Program-made: the position numbers and the translations under genes
Shown here: in pieces, positions 1-64,000 of the stretch
Layout: each line of letters begins with the position of its first letter
Position numbering within the stretch: the stretch's first letter is position 1
The notes under the pieces: model-generated
The model's input: only the letters and a program-made list of their open reading frames with translations
The model's database searches: none
Told to the model about the DNA's origin: nothing
Assembly (NCBI GenBank): GCA_009667805.1
Contig: CM019063.1
Span: 349,250,862 to 349,314,861 of the forward strand
Reading direction: 5' to 3'
DNA from: Leptobrachium leishanense
Taxonomy: Eukaryota > Chordata > Amphibia > Anura > Megophryidae
DNA length: 64,000 nt

Positions 1-814
1 TTTTTTCTTCTTCTTCTAACCCAGAAACCCAATTCATTGAAGTTATGGGTGAACATTCACTTAGAAAAAATTCCTTGTCCTTAAACACTCTACTCATCTT
101 AATAATTTTACAGTTGACAAATTTACAGTGTAAGGAGTTACCCCCCCCCCCCCAAATCCCAGCTCCACTGATCCAGTGAAAATGCCGGGTGAAGTGGAAG
201 GGTTTTCTCCACCTACCCAGCGTCACCAGCAGCTTAGATTTTTGAATTTCCCGGCTGCCCGTGACCTTGGAACACGGAGAGCTTGCTGATATCCCACTCT
301 CTTAGACCAATTGCTGTAGCAACCAATCCGATTCATCGATTTGTGCAGGCACTACAGAACTTTCATACGTAGAGTGTGCAAGACCGACATGCGACTTACA
401 GCTCCTACGCTACGGAAGTTTTATAGGAGCACAAATTGTGTTTGAAAGCTTCAGGGACATCTGGGTTTGGGAATTCCTGAGCTTGAGCTGAAGAGAAGAA
501 ACTGTGTGGGGGCAAGTAAAAAGAGGGGGGGGGGCTAATATCCATAGCCTCTTCTCCATTATTTCAGGACAAATTAAGAACTCTATTTTTTAATGGTGTT
601 CCTTTTTAAACAAAAAGCAAAATGAGGCATTAAAGGGTTAAATGATTTTTCCCCTTGTCAGCCAGTCCCTTTTACTGGGATAGATTATTGTACAATTGTC
701 AATTATCCTTATATCTGTAGTGATGAAACAAAGTGTGACTGGATGAAATGTCATCTGAAAAGTCAGACTAATGGGAAGGAGGGGGTGGCATCACAATGTT
801 TCCAGTGCATTCTG
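1..814. other. intronic sequence, no recognised element
   Basis: This is upstream intron of wrn, since the first recognisable exon begins at 2937. A T/C-rich start, a short C run near 140 and a G run near 530 are visible. I see no exon that continues the RecQ protein N-terminally and no recognisable repeat family. Confidence 0.5.
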
Positions 815-1999
815 CACTGTCTGGCCACTTTATTAGGTAAACCCACTTACTAGCATGTCGAGCCTCTTTCAGCCTTCAAAACAGCCTGAATTTGCTGAGG
901 CATGGATTCAACAGGGGGCTGAAAGCATTGTTGAGGTATTGTTAACCAAGCCGTTCCTGAACATTTGACAGAGGTGTAGGCATGGTGCAACTATTCCTTT
1001 CCAGCTCATCCCACAAATGTTCAATCGGATTGAGATCTGGCGATTGGATGAGCCACTGCAGCAAAGTCAAGTCATTGTCATGTTCCTGGAACCATACCAT
1101 AGTGATACGGACTTTGTGCACCAGCGCATTATCATGCTGGAAGTAAACCTCTGTCTGAAGATAAACTGTAGACATGAATGGATGCATTTGGTCAGCAACA
1201 ATGTATATGTATGCTCTGGCATCCAGACATGAATCCAGGGGTATCAATGGACCCATTGTGTGCCAGGAAAACATTCTCCACTCCATGACATTGCCCGTAC
1301 CAGCTTGCACAGTTGCCATCAGACGCGATGGGTCCATGGATTCTGTTGTTTACGGCAAATTCTGAGTTTCCCCATCAACATGATGCACCAGGAACTTGGA
1401 CTCTTCAGACCTCTTTTTTCCAGTCTTCGGTGGTCTAGTGTTGATGTGCCCACAGAAGCCGTGCCCTTTTTTTTCTCTAATAGCAACTGTATCCATTGTG
1501 GGTGTCGACTGTTTTACCCCATCCTCAGCAGGGTGCGTCTAGTGGTGCATTGCGAGATGGTTTTCTGAGCAAAAGATTGAATTCAGACTTCACTTGGGCT
1601 TCAGTGGTCTGTCTCTTGGCTTGCACAAGTCTAACCACCCTCTTCCGACCACTCTAATCAGTAAGCGATTTCCTTCCAAACAAGTGCTGCTGACTCAATG
1701 TTTTTTGTTCCTTGCACCATTCTCCATACACCGTTAAGATTGTTGTATGAGAAAAGTTTAGGAGAACTGCTATTTCAGACGCTTCATCCAGCACATCTTG
1801 CACCTATGATCATGCCAGGTTCAAAGTCCGTTAAATTTTTGCTCCTTCCCATTATCACTGTGGTTTGTTGTCTACACTGATAACAGAAATGTTGTTCTGC
1901 TGTATTTATACTTAAAACTGGCCACATGACATGCAATGGAGCGGAACAAAACATTTGTGCACACAGCTAGGGTGTAACGAACAAAGTGTCCGGACCGTG
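815..1999 (-). mobile_element. Tc1-like DNA transposon, decayed
   Basis: Imperfect terminal inverted repeats of about 25 bp bound the element: CACTGTCTGGCCACTTTATT on the left matches the reverse complement of the right end with a few changes. A TA dinucleotide follows the right end, and the left TA has decayed to TG. The length of about 1.2 kb fits a Tc1 element. The minus strand carries a broken transposase. Confidence 0.8.
942..1855 (-). pseudogene. Tc1-like transposase, broken
   Basis: The readable C-terminal part (942-1337) contains FQHDNALVHK, around the second catalytic Asp, and [15 protein letters not shown], carrying the third catalytic Glu of the Tc1 DDE triad. Upstream on the same strand, scattered frames give a Tc1-like N-terminus (LTDFEPGMIIGARCAG near 1800-1840) interrupted by stops and frameshifts. 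The family codes for cut-and-paste transposases of about 340 residues. This copy cannot make one. It belongs to a different subfamily from the two copies at 25511 and 35243. Confidence 0.8.
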
Positions 2000-2936
2000 T
2001 ATATAAGCTCTGGTTGATCTACATTTTCCTTCCATACTGTAGGGCCAATATATTAAGAATAAGCAAGTAGAGTAATGGTGATCTCTATACCCTTGTGCCA
2101 AGCAGTAAAATTCCAGACCCCCCCCAACACTTATAAGCACATATTACTTTCACTTTACTGTCTTCTACTGCAGCCCTTTACATAAAAAACACTTACTTAA
2201 ATATATGTGAAACAAAAGGAGTCTTTCATATTACTAAATCCATGAGTATCTTAAGTCAGAGCTTGACAAATTCCAGTATTACCAGGTAGCCTTTGTTTTA
2301 ACGATTTTATGTGTCGCCATACCATTTTGGAATTATTCTATATGGGTAATTCACAAAGTGCCTCTGTTTGCTCTTGTTGCAAACAATGGTAAAAATCACT
2401 GTTGTTGCAACAGTGAACTTTGGCTATCCATAGAAGAAAAATATAACCATGGCAGGTGAAAGTGTTGCAAATAATCGTGAACAGCAGTACCACTGTTTTT
2501 TATTCCGATAACCTGTGGTTATTCTCCAATTAACATTGTTTGCATCACCAGTGAGTATACTTTGGCAATGTCATTGGCCTTATATCTCTCCTACAACTTC
2601 TGCAGGAACTATGATGGAAAGAATGGTGATGAGCACACAGAACTATGAATTTTAGAGAATTTGCTGTATTTCATCCACCGTAGTTCGCCAAAGTAAAACC
2701 ACTATTTTTTTTTCCTTTTCATTGAAACCGCAGTGGTTTTCGAATAACCCATTTAGTTTTCAATTGGTTAGTGTAAATGTTTCTTCCAATCATAGGCTGA
2801 CATAACTGTCCATGGATCATATAACTAATTGTCTCTGCTACAATGATAATAATGAGGTAGGTTTTAGTGATCCAAATTGTATATAACCCGTTAATTCCTG
2901 TTCTTTTTATTTGCCTTTCACTAATCCCATGGGAAG
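2000..2936. other. intronic sequence before the first visible wrn exon
   Basis: I looked here for the expected preceding exon, which in vertebrate WRN encodes the region just before the zinc-binding cysteines, and found none. It must lie before the window. There is a short C run near 2120, and the pyrimidine tract before the acceptor at 2936 is visible. No repeat was recognised. Confidence 0.45.
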
Positions 2937-58075
<55,139 letters not shown>

Positions 58076-58834
58076 TTGACTTGAAAGCGGCAACAACACC
58101 AGATGTTACCTAAATGTAGAAAAAAAACATTTATGTGAAAGTCAATGCAATACACTGAAAAGCCCTATATAAAGTGTATATATCAAAATGCAGTATACCA
58201 CCTCCTTTGTGTGAATTGAATGTATAGGGAGAAGTTCAAGAAATCCAAAAGCAAAAGTTCTTGATACATGTTACATGGTGCTGTTGTTTTTCTTTTCACA
58301 ATAACCTTTTTCCAATTCTCTTTTGCGTTTTTTTCTAAATATTCTCTTCATATTATAAGGCTTATTATTTTGGTCTTCGTCTGTTTCTTGATTTGTCAAT
58401 GTCCTCTTGTTGCTCTTACCTGTGCTCATTTAACTCAACTGCTGAATGATCTGGCGTGCTGCCATGGGGTCAGTGTCTGCATTTTTTCCCTCTATAGTGA
58501 CCATCCTTAAACTACTGAATGGACAAATGTAGAGCCCTGTTCCAAGGTTGGTGTAAACCTCCGTAAACTATAATGATTTTGGGAAATTTGCAACAACTGG
58601 TTAACACCAACCTTGGCATAGTGCCTTTAGTCTATAGAAGCTAGATTATATTATAAAATATTCTACTTGGCTAAATCTAAGATGAGATGCTGATACCCTG
58701 GTGTATGTACAATACATAGACACCTAATGCTTATATATGGATTATTGAGAAAACCAGGAAACCTCCGCCTAGTTTTATAGTCTGGAATATAGCTGAATTC
58801 TTTATCAAAGGTTGCAAGTTTTAATAGTCTAAAA

Positions 58835-59004
58835 CCGTGGTTCTCAAGTACCCCTAACAGGCCAGGTTTTAAGGATTACCTTGGGGAAATGCAAGCTGAA
58901 TCCTTCAATCACTGAGCAGCAAATCATATCACCTGTGTGGTGCTTCAGATGTCTAACAAACCTGGCCTGTTAAGGGTACTCGAGGACAGGGTTGAGAAAC
59001 ACTG
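58835..59004. mobile_element. hAT-type MITE in the wrn 3' UTR
   Basis: Termini CCGTGGTTCTCAA and (complement) CAGTGTTTCTCAA. Flanks GTCTAAAA (58827-58834) and GTCTAGAA (59005-59012), an 8-bp duplication with one mismatch. Inside, CAGGCCAGGTTT and AAACCTGGCCTG are inverted, so the RNA could form a hairpin of about 170 nt. Confidence 0.85.
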
Positions 59005-59941
59005 GTCTAGAAGACTGAAGGCATGGAAAAACTTCCTGCAATCTGTAACGATACTTAACCATTTATGTGTCTAAGTTCACTTTTCCTTTAACGTTTGCGT
59101 GCTGCACTCTGAAGAATAAGAGTAGGTTTGCAACCTGTTCAGTGAAATTCACTTTAGATTGTTTTTTGCACTAATTATTTTAAGAAGTACATTTATTGTA
59201 ACATGCAATCTATTCAAATGTTCTACTCCCTATACTCAAAAGGTCCAGTGACACTTGACAATTTTGTATCAGAAATGGGATAAAATATGTAACACTATTC
59301 ATTTTACAGCCAGAGTGCGTATTTTTTGTATATGTACTGTTTTATATAGAATGTCTCCAGTATGACAGACACGGCTGCGCTGGTCCTAAAACTGTACTAA
59401 TTCATTGTGTACTTTGTAAACTGAGTTTTTGTAAGCCGTGCCTCATAGATGTTCAAAACCAGATGCATATTTAAACACATGACTTGTTTTAAACCATGTC
59501 AGTGTCAAATACTTTTGCACATGTAAATGACAAGCTTATATTGTTATAGCTCTGCTTTTTCAATATTCAAATCTTCAGCTTACAAAACGAAGACTCTTAC
59601 GGACTTATCAACAACTAGCTGTGTCTTTAGCTGGTGAAGATTCATGAGCATTTATGGTCACTTGGCTGGAGGTTCAAAAACTCAATATTTGGGCATACCT
59701 GATGAGAGATTGGGATATGGGAACATAAGACCTATGAAGAAAATTATTTTTTTAGTTCTAAACATATGTCTTAAGTTCAACTTTCGTGTGCCCCAAAACC
59801 AACAAAGTTCTGAACACCTTGTACCTTGCCTCTTGTATATATTTGCCCCATACCTTATTTTTCAGCTCTTTATTATTGTTCGTTCTTGTATAATTTTTAA
59901 AATACTTTTCCACCCTTTTGTAAAATATGGAAACTTGTATA

Positions 59942-59947
59942 AATAAA
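59942..59947 (+). terminator. probable wrn polyadenylation signal
   Basis: AATAAA, followed by TTGTAATACC and then T-rich sequence. It is the first canonical signal after the stop codon. Confidence 0.55.
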
Positions 59948-59965
59948 TTGTAATACCATTGGTAT

Positions 59966-60482
59966 CATGTTTACATATACATTTTTTTTATGGATTGTTT
60001 ATAAAAGTGCCAGTTGCCATTTAAAAAGAGTAATATGCACAGATAATGCTCGAGCCGAACATGTGTGTGTTCCAGGATGATGAAGGAAAAAATATATATA
60101 AGGACTGGTCAGTGATGTTTGTTTCCAATTTAAGTTTTTCTAAAGAAAAAAATATGCAAATACTAATTACTTTTGGGGTTCACTTAAGGGGTTATTCACT
60201 AACCTCCCAATTGGCTCCCAAATTCCACAGAACGGTAAAATTAACGGTTCAGGACAATTCGTCTTCTTCGCAAAGCTGTCAATTTGGCAAATACAGGTGA
60301 ATTGACAACGAAATATGCTGCAGTTCGGCAGCACCGAAATTGTTCCATTGAAGACTATATAGTGTCTTCTATTCACCGAACACAGAATTGCACTTAAATT
60401 ATAGAATTTGGCAAAGTATGACAGTAAGTTAGAATTTTAATAAAGGACTCAGAGGCGAGTATTGCAATCTCTTTTCTTGCTT
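59966..60482. other. intergenic sequence with a TIR-element fragment
   Basis: GGGGTTATTCACTAACC at about 60188 starts a fragment of the GGGGTTATTC family (also at 4171 and 17090), with GGCAAATAC and TGCAGTTCGGCAG blocks to about 60420. Only the left end is present. Nothing coding. Confidence 0.5.
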
Positions 60483-62042
60483 TTAACCCCTTAAGGACGG
60501 CAGTAATTTTACAAGTTTGGAACACTTTTGAACACTTCAAAACAGCTATTCGCTGTTCAACCATAATTTACCTCTTACATATTAAGTGTACCCACCCTTA
60601 TTATATATCATTTTGTTCAGGAGAAATGGGGCTTTCATTTTCCATCAAAGATTTATATATAAAATATATTATAGTATGAAAAAAAACCTAAAAACTATGA
60701 GAAAAAAGGAAATTTTGCAATTTTCAAAGTTCTCCATTGTATTTTTAGTGTGAATGACCTAGTACGCTTAGCATTAAATGAAATAAAATACATATATTTC
60801 TGGTCGGCAATGTCTTACGAGTTCAACGGTACCCCCCATGTAGAGGTTTTAGGAGGTTTTGGAAAGTTACAGGGTCAAATATAGAGTTTGCCCATTTCAC
60901 GTTTTACAACTTGAAATTTGCCAGATTGATTTCTTGGCCCTATGTTGACTTTGAGAGGTTATGGCAGCCCAGGTATGAAAAGTACCCCAACATGTCATAC
61001 CATTTTGAAAAGTAGACAACCCAGGCTATTCCAAATGGTGTACGGTTTGTTTTTTTATAGTAGTCACCTAGTCGCAAACTTGGTCTTCATGTTTGTGTTT
61101 TGCATTTTTGACACAAAAACTGTTATTTTGCTGCTAATATCATGCTCAGTCAACCTTTTACTGGCCTACAACATTGATATTTGTGGTCGGCAATGTGTTA
61201 CGAGATCAACGGTACCCTCCATTTAGCATTTTTATTTAGCTTTTTGGAAAGTTACACGGTCAAATGTAGAGTTTGCCCATTTCAGGTTTTACAACTTTAC
61301 AACTTGACATTTGCCAGATTGGTTTGCTGGGCCTAGGTTGAATTTGAGAGGGTATGGCAGCCCAGGTATGAAAAGTACCCCATCATGGCATATCATTTTG
61401 AGAAGTAGACAACCCAGAGTGTTGAAAATGGGGTATGTCCAGTTTTGTATAGTAGCCACTTGGTCACAAACCCTGGCCACACTTAGTTTTCATGATTGTG
61501 TTTTGCATTTGTTTTACACGAAAACTGTTATTTTGCTGCTAATATCCTGCTCAGTCAACCTTTTCCTGGCCTATAACATTGATATTTGTGTTCGGCAATG
61601 TGTTACGAATTCAACGGTACCCCACATGTAGCATTTTTATTTCGTTTTTTTGGTAATTTAACAAGTGATTTTACGGATTTATGTCGACTTTGAGAGAACA
61701 TGGCACTCCAAGAAAGAATATTGCTCCAAAGATGACGTGCCAATGATTCTAAATTAGTATTTTGAGTTGTCTGGTGCAGCCACTTTAGAATAGCTGGGCT
61801 TAACGTAAACAGGGACAGGCCAAATTCAGGGGATTCCAGAAGTCAGAGTAGTCGTAATAACAAGCCAGAGTAGAGTGTCAGGCAGACCCCCCAGCCAGCG
61901 ATCGGCATTGTGGGAAGGGAGGCGGGCCGTTTTTCGGCACGCAGAGGCACCAAACGCCGCGGGGCGTACCATGCCGTCCTGCGGCATTAAAGCCCACGTG
62001 GTGCAGGTCGGCATGGTACGCCCTGCGTCCTTAAGGGGTTAA
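60483..62042. mobile_element. TTAA-flanked element with internal repeats
   Basis: TTAACCCCTTAAGGACGGCA at the left; the right end in complement is TTAACCCCTTAAGGACGCAG. Units of about 380-407 bp start at 60803 (GGTCGGCAATGTCTTACGAG), 61184 and 61591 (partial), each with CCCATTTCA, GGCAGCCCAGGTATGAAAAG and AAGTAGACAACCCAG. The right part has hairpin-forming CCATGCCGTCCTGCGGCATT. No transposase. piggyBac-type by duplication and termini. Confidence 0.75.
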
Positions 62043-62096
62043 TACAGAAACAAGCAAAAATGTCGAAAAATAACACATTTAACCCCTTAAGGACCT

Positions 62097-62593
62097 AGGA
62101 CGTACCATGTACGTCATTGCAGCGGGTCTCTCTTAGACCCGCTGACGTACATGGTACGTCCTGCCGTTTTTTGAGCGCTGGAAGCGATCGGATCGCTTCC
62201 AGCAGCTCAAACGCCATTGCAGGCTGCCTGGGAGTCCAGGCAGCCGTGCAATGGCGGTTAGAAGTGCCGGGGCCCCTTGTGATCGCTCCCCGGGAGCGAT
62301 CACATCCGGTTTTACCGGAGAGGTGCCCGGCACTTCTACAGAGCGCTGGAAGCGATCGGTATCGCTTCCAGCTGCTCTGAGTATATTACAAGGATGCCTC
62401 GACATCGAGGCATCCTTGCAATATGCTTACCTGCCGCCGGTCCGTCCGTGATCGCTCCCCCCGAGCGATCACTTCCGGTAGCGGCAGGAAGTACTGAGTG
62501 CCACGAGGTATCGTGGCACTCAGTACAAAAACGATCACATCAGTGATCAGGTGCTCTGCTGGGTGCCTCGAGGGATCAAGGCACCCAGCAGAG
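62097..62593. repeat. array of ten consecutive inverted repeats
   Basis: Hairpins at 62097-62162, 62173-62208, 62212-62256, 62260-62337 (branched, with two inner hairpins), 62340-62378, 62385-62422, 62430-62488 (with an inner hairpin), 62491-62526, 62533-62548 and 62554-62593. Arms are 6-20 bp, mostly perfect, with loops of a few bases. Almost no base between them is unpaired. GCTGGAAGCGATC and TGATCGCTCCCC recur in different hairpins. Confidence 0.95.
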
Positions 62594-62649
62594 TAAAAAA
62601 AAGTTAAAAAAAAAGTGGAAAAAAAAGTAAAATAAAAATAAATAAAATG

Positions 62650-62746
62650 ACGGTTAGGGTTAGGGTTAGGGGTTGGGTTAGGGGTAGGGTTAGGGGTAGG
62701 GGTAGGGTTAGGGGTAGGGTTAGGGGTAGGGTTAGGGGTAGGGTTC
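62650..62746. repeat. interstitial telomere-like repeats
   Basis: GGTTAGGGTTAGGGTTAGGG then repeats of TTAGGGGTAGGG for about 95 bp. Read on the + strand it is the vertebrate telomere G-strand with an expanded G. It lies inside the piggyBac-type element, between the hairpin array and the transposase. Confidence 0.95.
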
Positions 62747-63187
62747 TAAGGGCAGGGTCATCTTGGGGCTGAGTGGGATGTTCCTAGCCTGCCTCATCAG
62801 AGAGGCAGGCTAGCAACATCCAATCAGAAGTTAGAAAAAATCAAAATAAAATTTCTAATTTGTCAGGTCAGGTCAATATTTTGTAAATATTGTCTCTGAC
62901 CTCTTTGATTCTCCCTCCCTCTCCTCACTTGTGTTTTGGTGAGCGAGAGAGAGAGATCAGATTTGACAGGTTAGAGATTTTAGTGAGATTTAGTGAGATT
63001 AGAAAAATTGAGGCAGATTTAGAGAGATTTTAGGGAGATTTAGAAGAATTGAGGCAGGTTTAGAGGGATTTAGAGAGATTTAGGTGTTTATTTGTATTTT
63101 CTTGTGAAACCCAACGGTTCTTCTAAGAACCAACAATCCGCTTATATATATATAATAATAATAAAATTTTATAATCTATTATATATA

Positions 63188-63860
63188 ATGTCTGAGAGGG
63201 TGTACAGCGCCGAGGAGGCATATGCCATCCTGGCGTCAGAATCTGAGGCATCTGCGTCAGACTCAGACCCTCATTTCGACCCCGCTAATTGCTCAGAGAC
63301 GTCGCTAGATACATTATCTACGCTGGCTGATGTATCTAGTGATGTTTCTGATGCAGATCCTGGGTCACCACCTGCCAGCAGGAGACGCACAGCTCCAGCT
63401 GAGGAGTGGGTAGTGCCTCATCGCCAGAGGCCAGATATCCCTCCTTTCACGGCAAATCCTGGCATCAATATTGATGTTGCAGGATTTACCGCCACACAGT
63501 TTTTGCAGGTGTTTATGGGGGATGATTTGTTGGGCCACATCGTGGCCCAATCCAATCTGTATGCCCATCAGCATTGTGCTGCGAAGCCAGACTCCTACTT
63601 GGCAAGGCAGCAATGGACCCCGCTAGATGTGCCAGAATTTCTGAAATTCTGGGCACTTACTATGCTGAGGGCATCATAAAGAAGCCCTCAATTCGCTCCT
63701 ACTGGAGCAGTAGCCCCATCTGCTCTACCCCCATTTACCCCCAATCAATGTCACGTAGAAGGTATGAAAACCTTTTGCGTTTCATGCACTTCAGTGACAA
63801 CAGCCTGTGCCCCCCTAGAGAGCATCCCCAGTTTGACAGGCACCAGACTTTTACATTTTA
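63188..63860 (+). pseudogene. piggyBac-type transposase, N-terminal part, frameshifted
   Basis: MSERVYSAEEAYAILASES starts an acidic N-terminus typical of piggyBac transposases, then FLQVFMGDDLLGHIVAQSNL and QWTPLDVPEFLKFWALTML, which match the start of the transposase core. A one-base deletion near 63668 (CTGAGGGC, where a codon is one base short) shifts the frame. The next frame continues IIKKPSIRSYWSSSP, MSRRRYENLLRFMHFSDNS and ends its match near FDRHQ at 63849. After that the sequence diverges, perhaps a second lesion or another insertion. The catalytic Asp residues would lie beyond. Confidence 0.85.
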
Positions 63861-64000
63861 TTCGTACATTTTTATGTTCTACAATTGGTGCTGTATTTTG
63901 CCAAAATCTTTGCACACCTATGCATGGGGGGCATGGGTGTACTCAGGAGACTTGCAGAAAACAACCTGGAGAGTTTTCATGCAGTAACAAACAACAGTGT

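Larger units (their letters stand above)
58076..59965 (+). other. wrn 3' UTR (inferred)
   Basis: The first canonical AATAAA after the stop is at 59942-59947, so a 3' UTR of about 1.9 kb is inferred. It is AT-rich and contains a 170-bp hAT MITE. Small open frames inside have no known domain. Transcript data would be needed to fix the end. Confidence 0.55.
62079..64000 (+). mobile_element. piggyBac-type element with hairpin array and telomere-like repeats (runs off window)
   Basis: It begins TTAACCCCTTAAGGACC, close to the termini of the element 37 bp before it. In order it holds ten inverted repeats (62097-62593), an A-rich stretch, a TTAGGG-type array, a GATTTAGAG-rich leader and a piggyBac-type transposase. 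The right end is outside the window. Other TTAA elements here share the terminus, so this could be the autonomous parent type. Confidence 0.75.

Noticed and set aside
2580..2660. Possible upstream wrn exon
   Set aside because: CTGCAG and a short open stretch are present, but the translation does not resemble the expected residues and has no fitting donor.
62650..62746. True chromosome end
   Set aside because: The repeat is short, degenerate and followed by a transposase, so it is interstitial.

Overview
This window is vertebrate nuclear DNA, most likely from a frog or other amphibian. It has one spliced gene with introns up to about 11 kb. The introns are packed with DNA transposons (Tc1, hAT, and TTAA-flanked piggyBac-type elements), Rex1, L2 and L1 LINEs, a tRNA-derived SINE, microsatellites and minisatellites. 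The species cannot be named from sequence alone. There are no prokaryotic genes.

The only host gene found is the 3' part of wrn (Werner RecQ helicase) on the + strand. Fourteen consecutive coding exons lie between 2937 and 58075, and every exon junction keeps the reading frame. They encode the end of the RecQ zinc-binding region, the RQC winged helix, a divergent linker, the HRDC domain and the C-terminal tail with a basic nuclear-localisation-type stretch. The stop codon is TGA at 58073-58075. A roughly 1.9 kb 3' UTR leads to the first canonical AATAAA at 59942. The helicase motor and exonuclease exons lie before the window.

Layout: 1-10035 holds a Tc1 relic, several TIR elements and an ORF1-only L1 with a perfect 14-bp target duplication. 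10178-21139 (intron) holds a Rex1 fragment, a GTAACCATGGCAAC-rich satellite and a three-level nest of DNA transposons. 21140-33843 holds nine exons with short and medium introns, hAT elements, a SINE, a Tc1 and hammerhead-like motifs. 33844-44866 (intron) holds two Tc1 relics, a fold-back element, TTAA elements and a solo-LTR-like insertion close to the next acceptor. 45030-57680 holds a Tc1 with an uninterrupted DD34E transposase, an L2 fragment and a 7.7-kb antisense L1 interrupted by a hAT. 59966-64000 is intergenic and holds two TTAA-flanked elements.

The most unusual structure is in the last element (62079 onward, running off the window). It has ten consecutive inverted repeats in about 500 bp, then a telomere-like TTAGGG/TTAGGGGTAGGG array, then a piggyBac-type transposase broken by a one-base deletion. 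Other points of interest are the array of RFX/X-box-like palindromes, a 34-bp microinversion exactly over the catalytic motif A of the L1 reverse transcriptase, a SINE that shares its 3' tail with Rex1, and candidate hammerhead ribozyme motifs.
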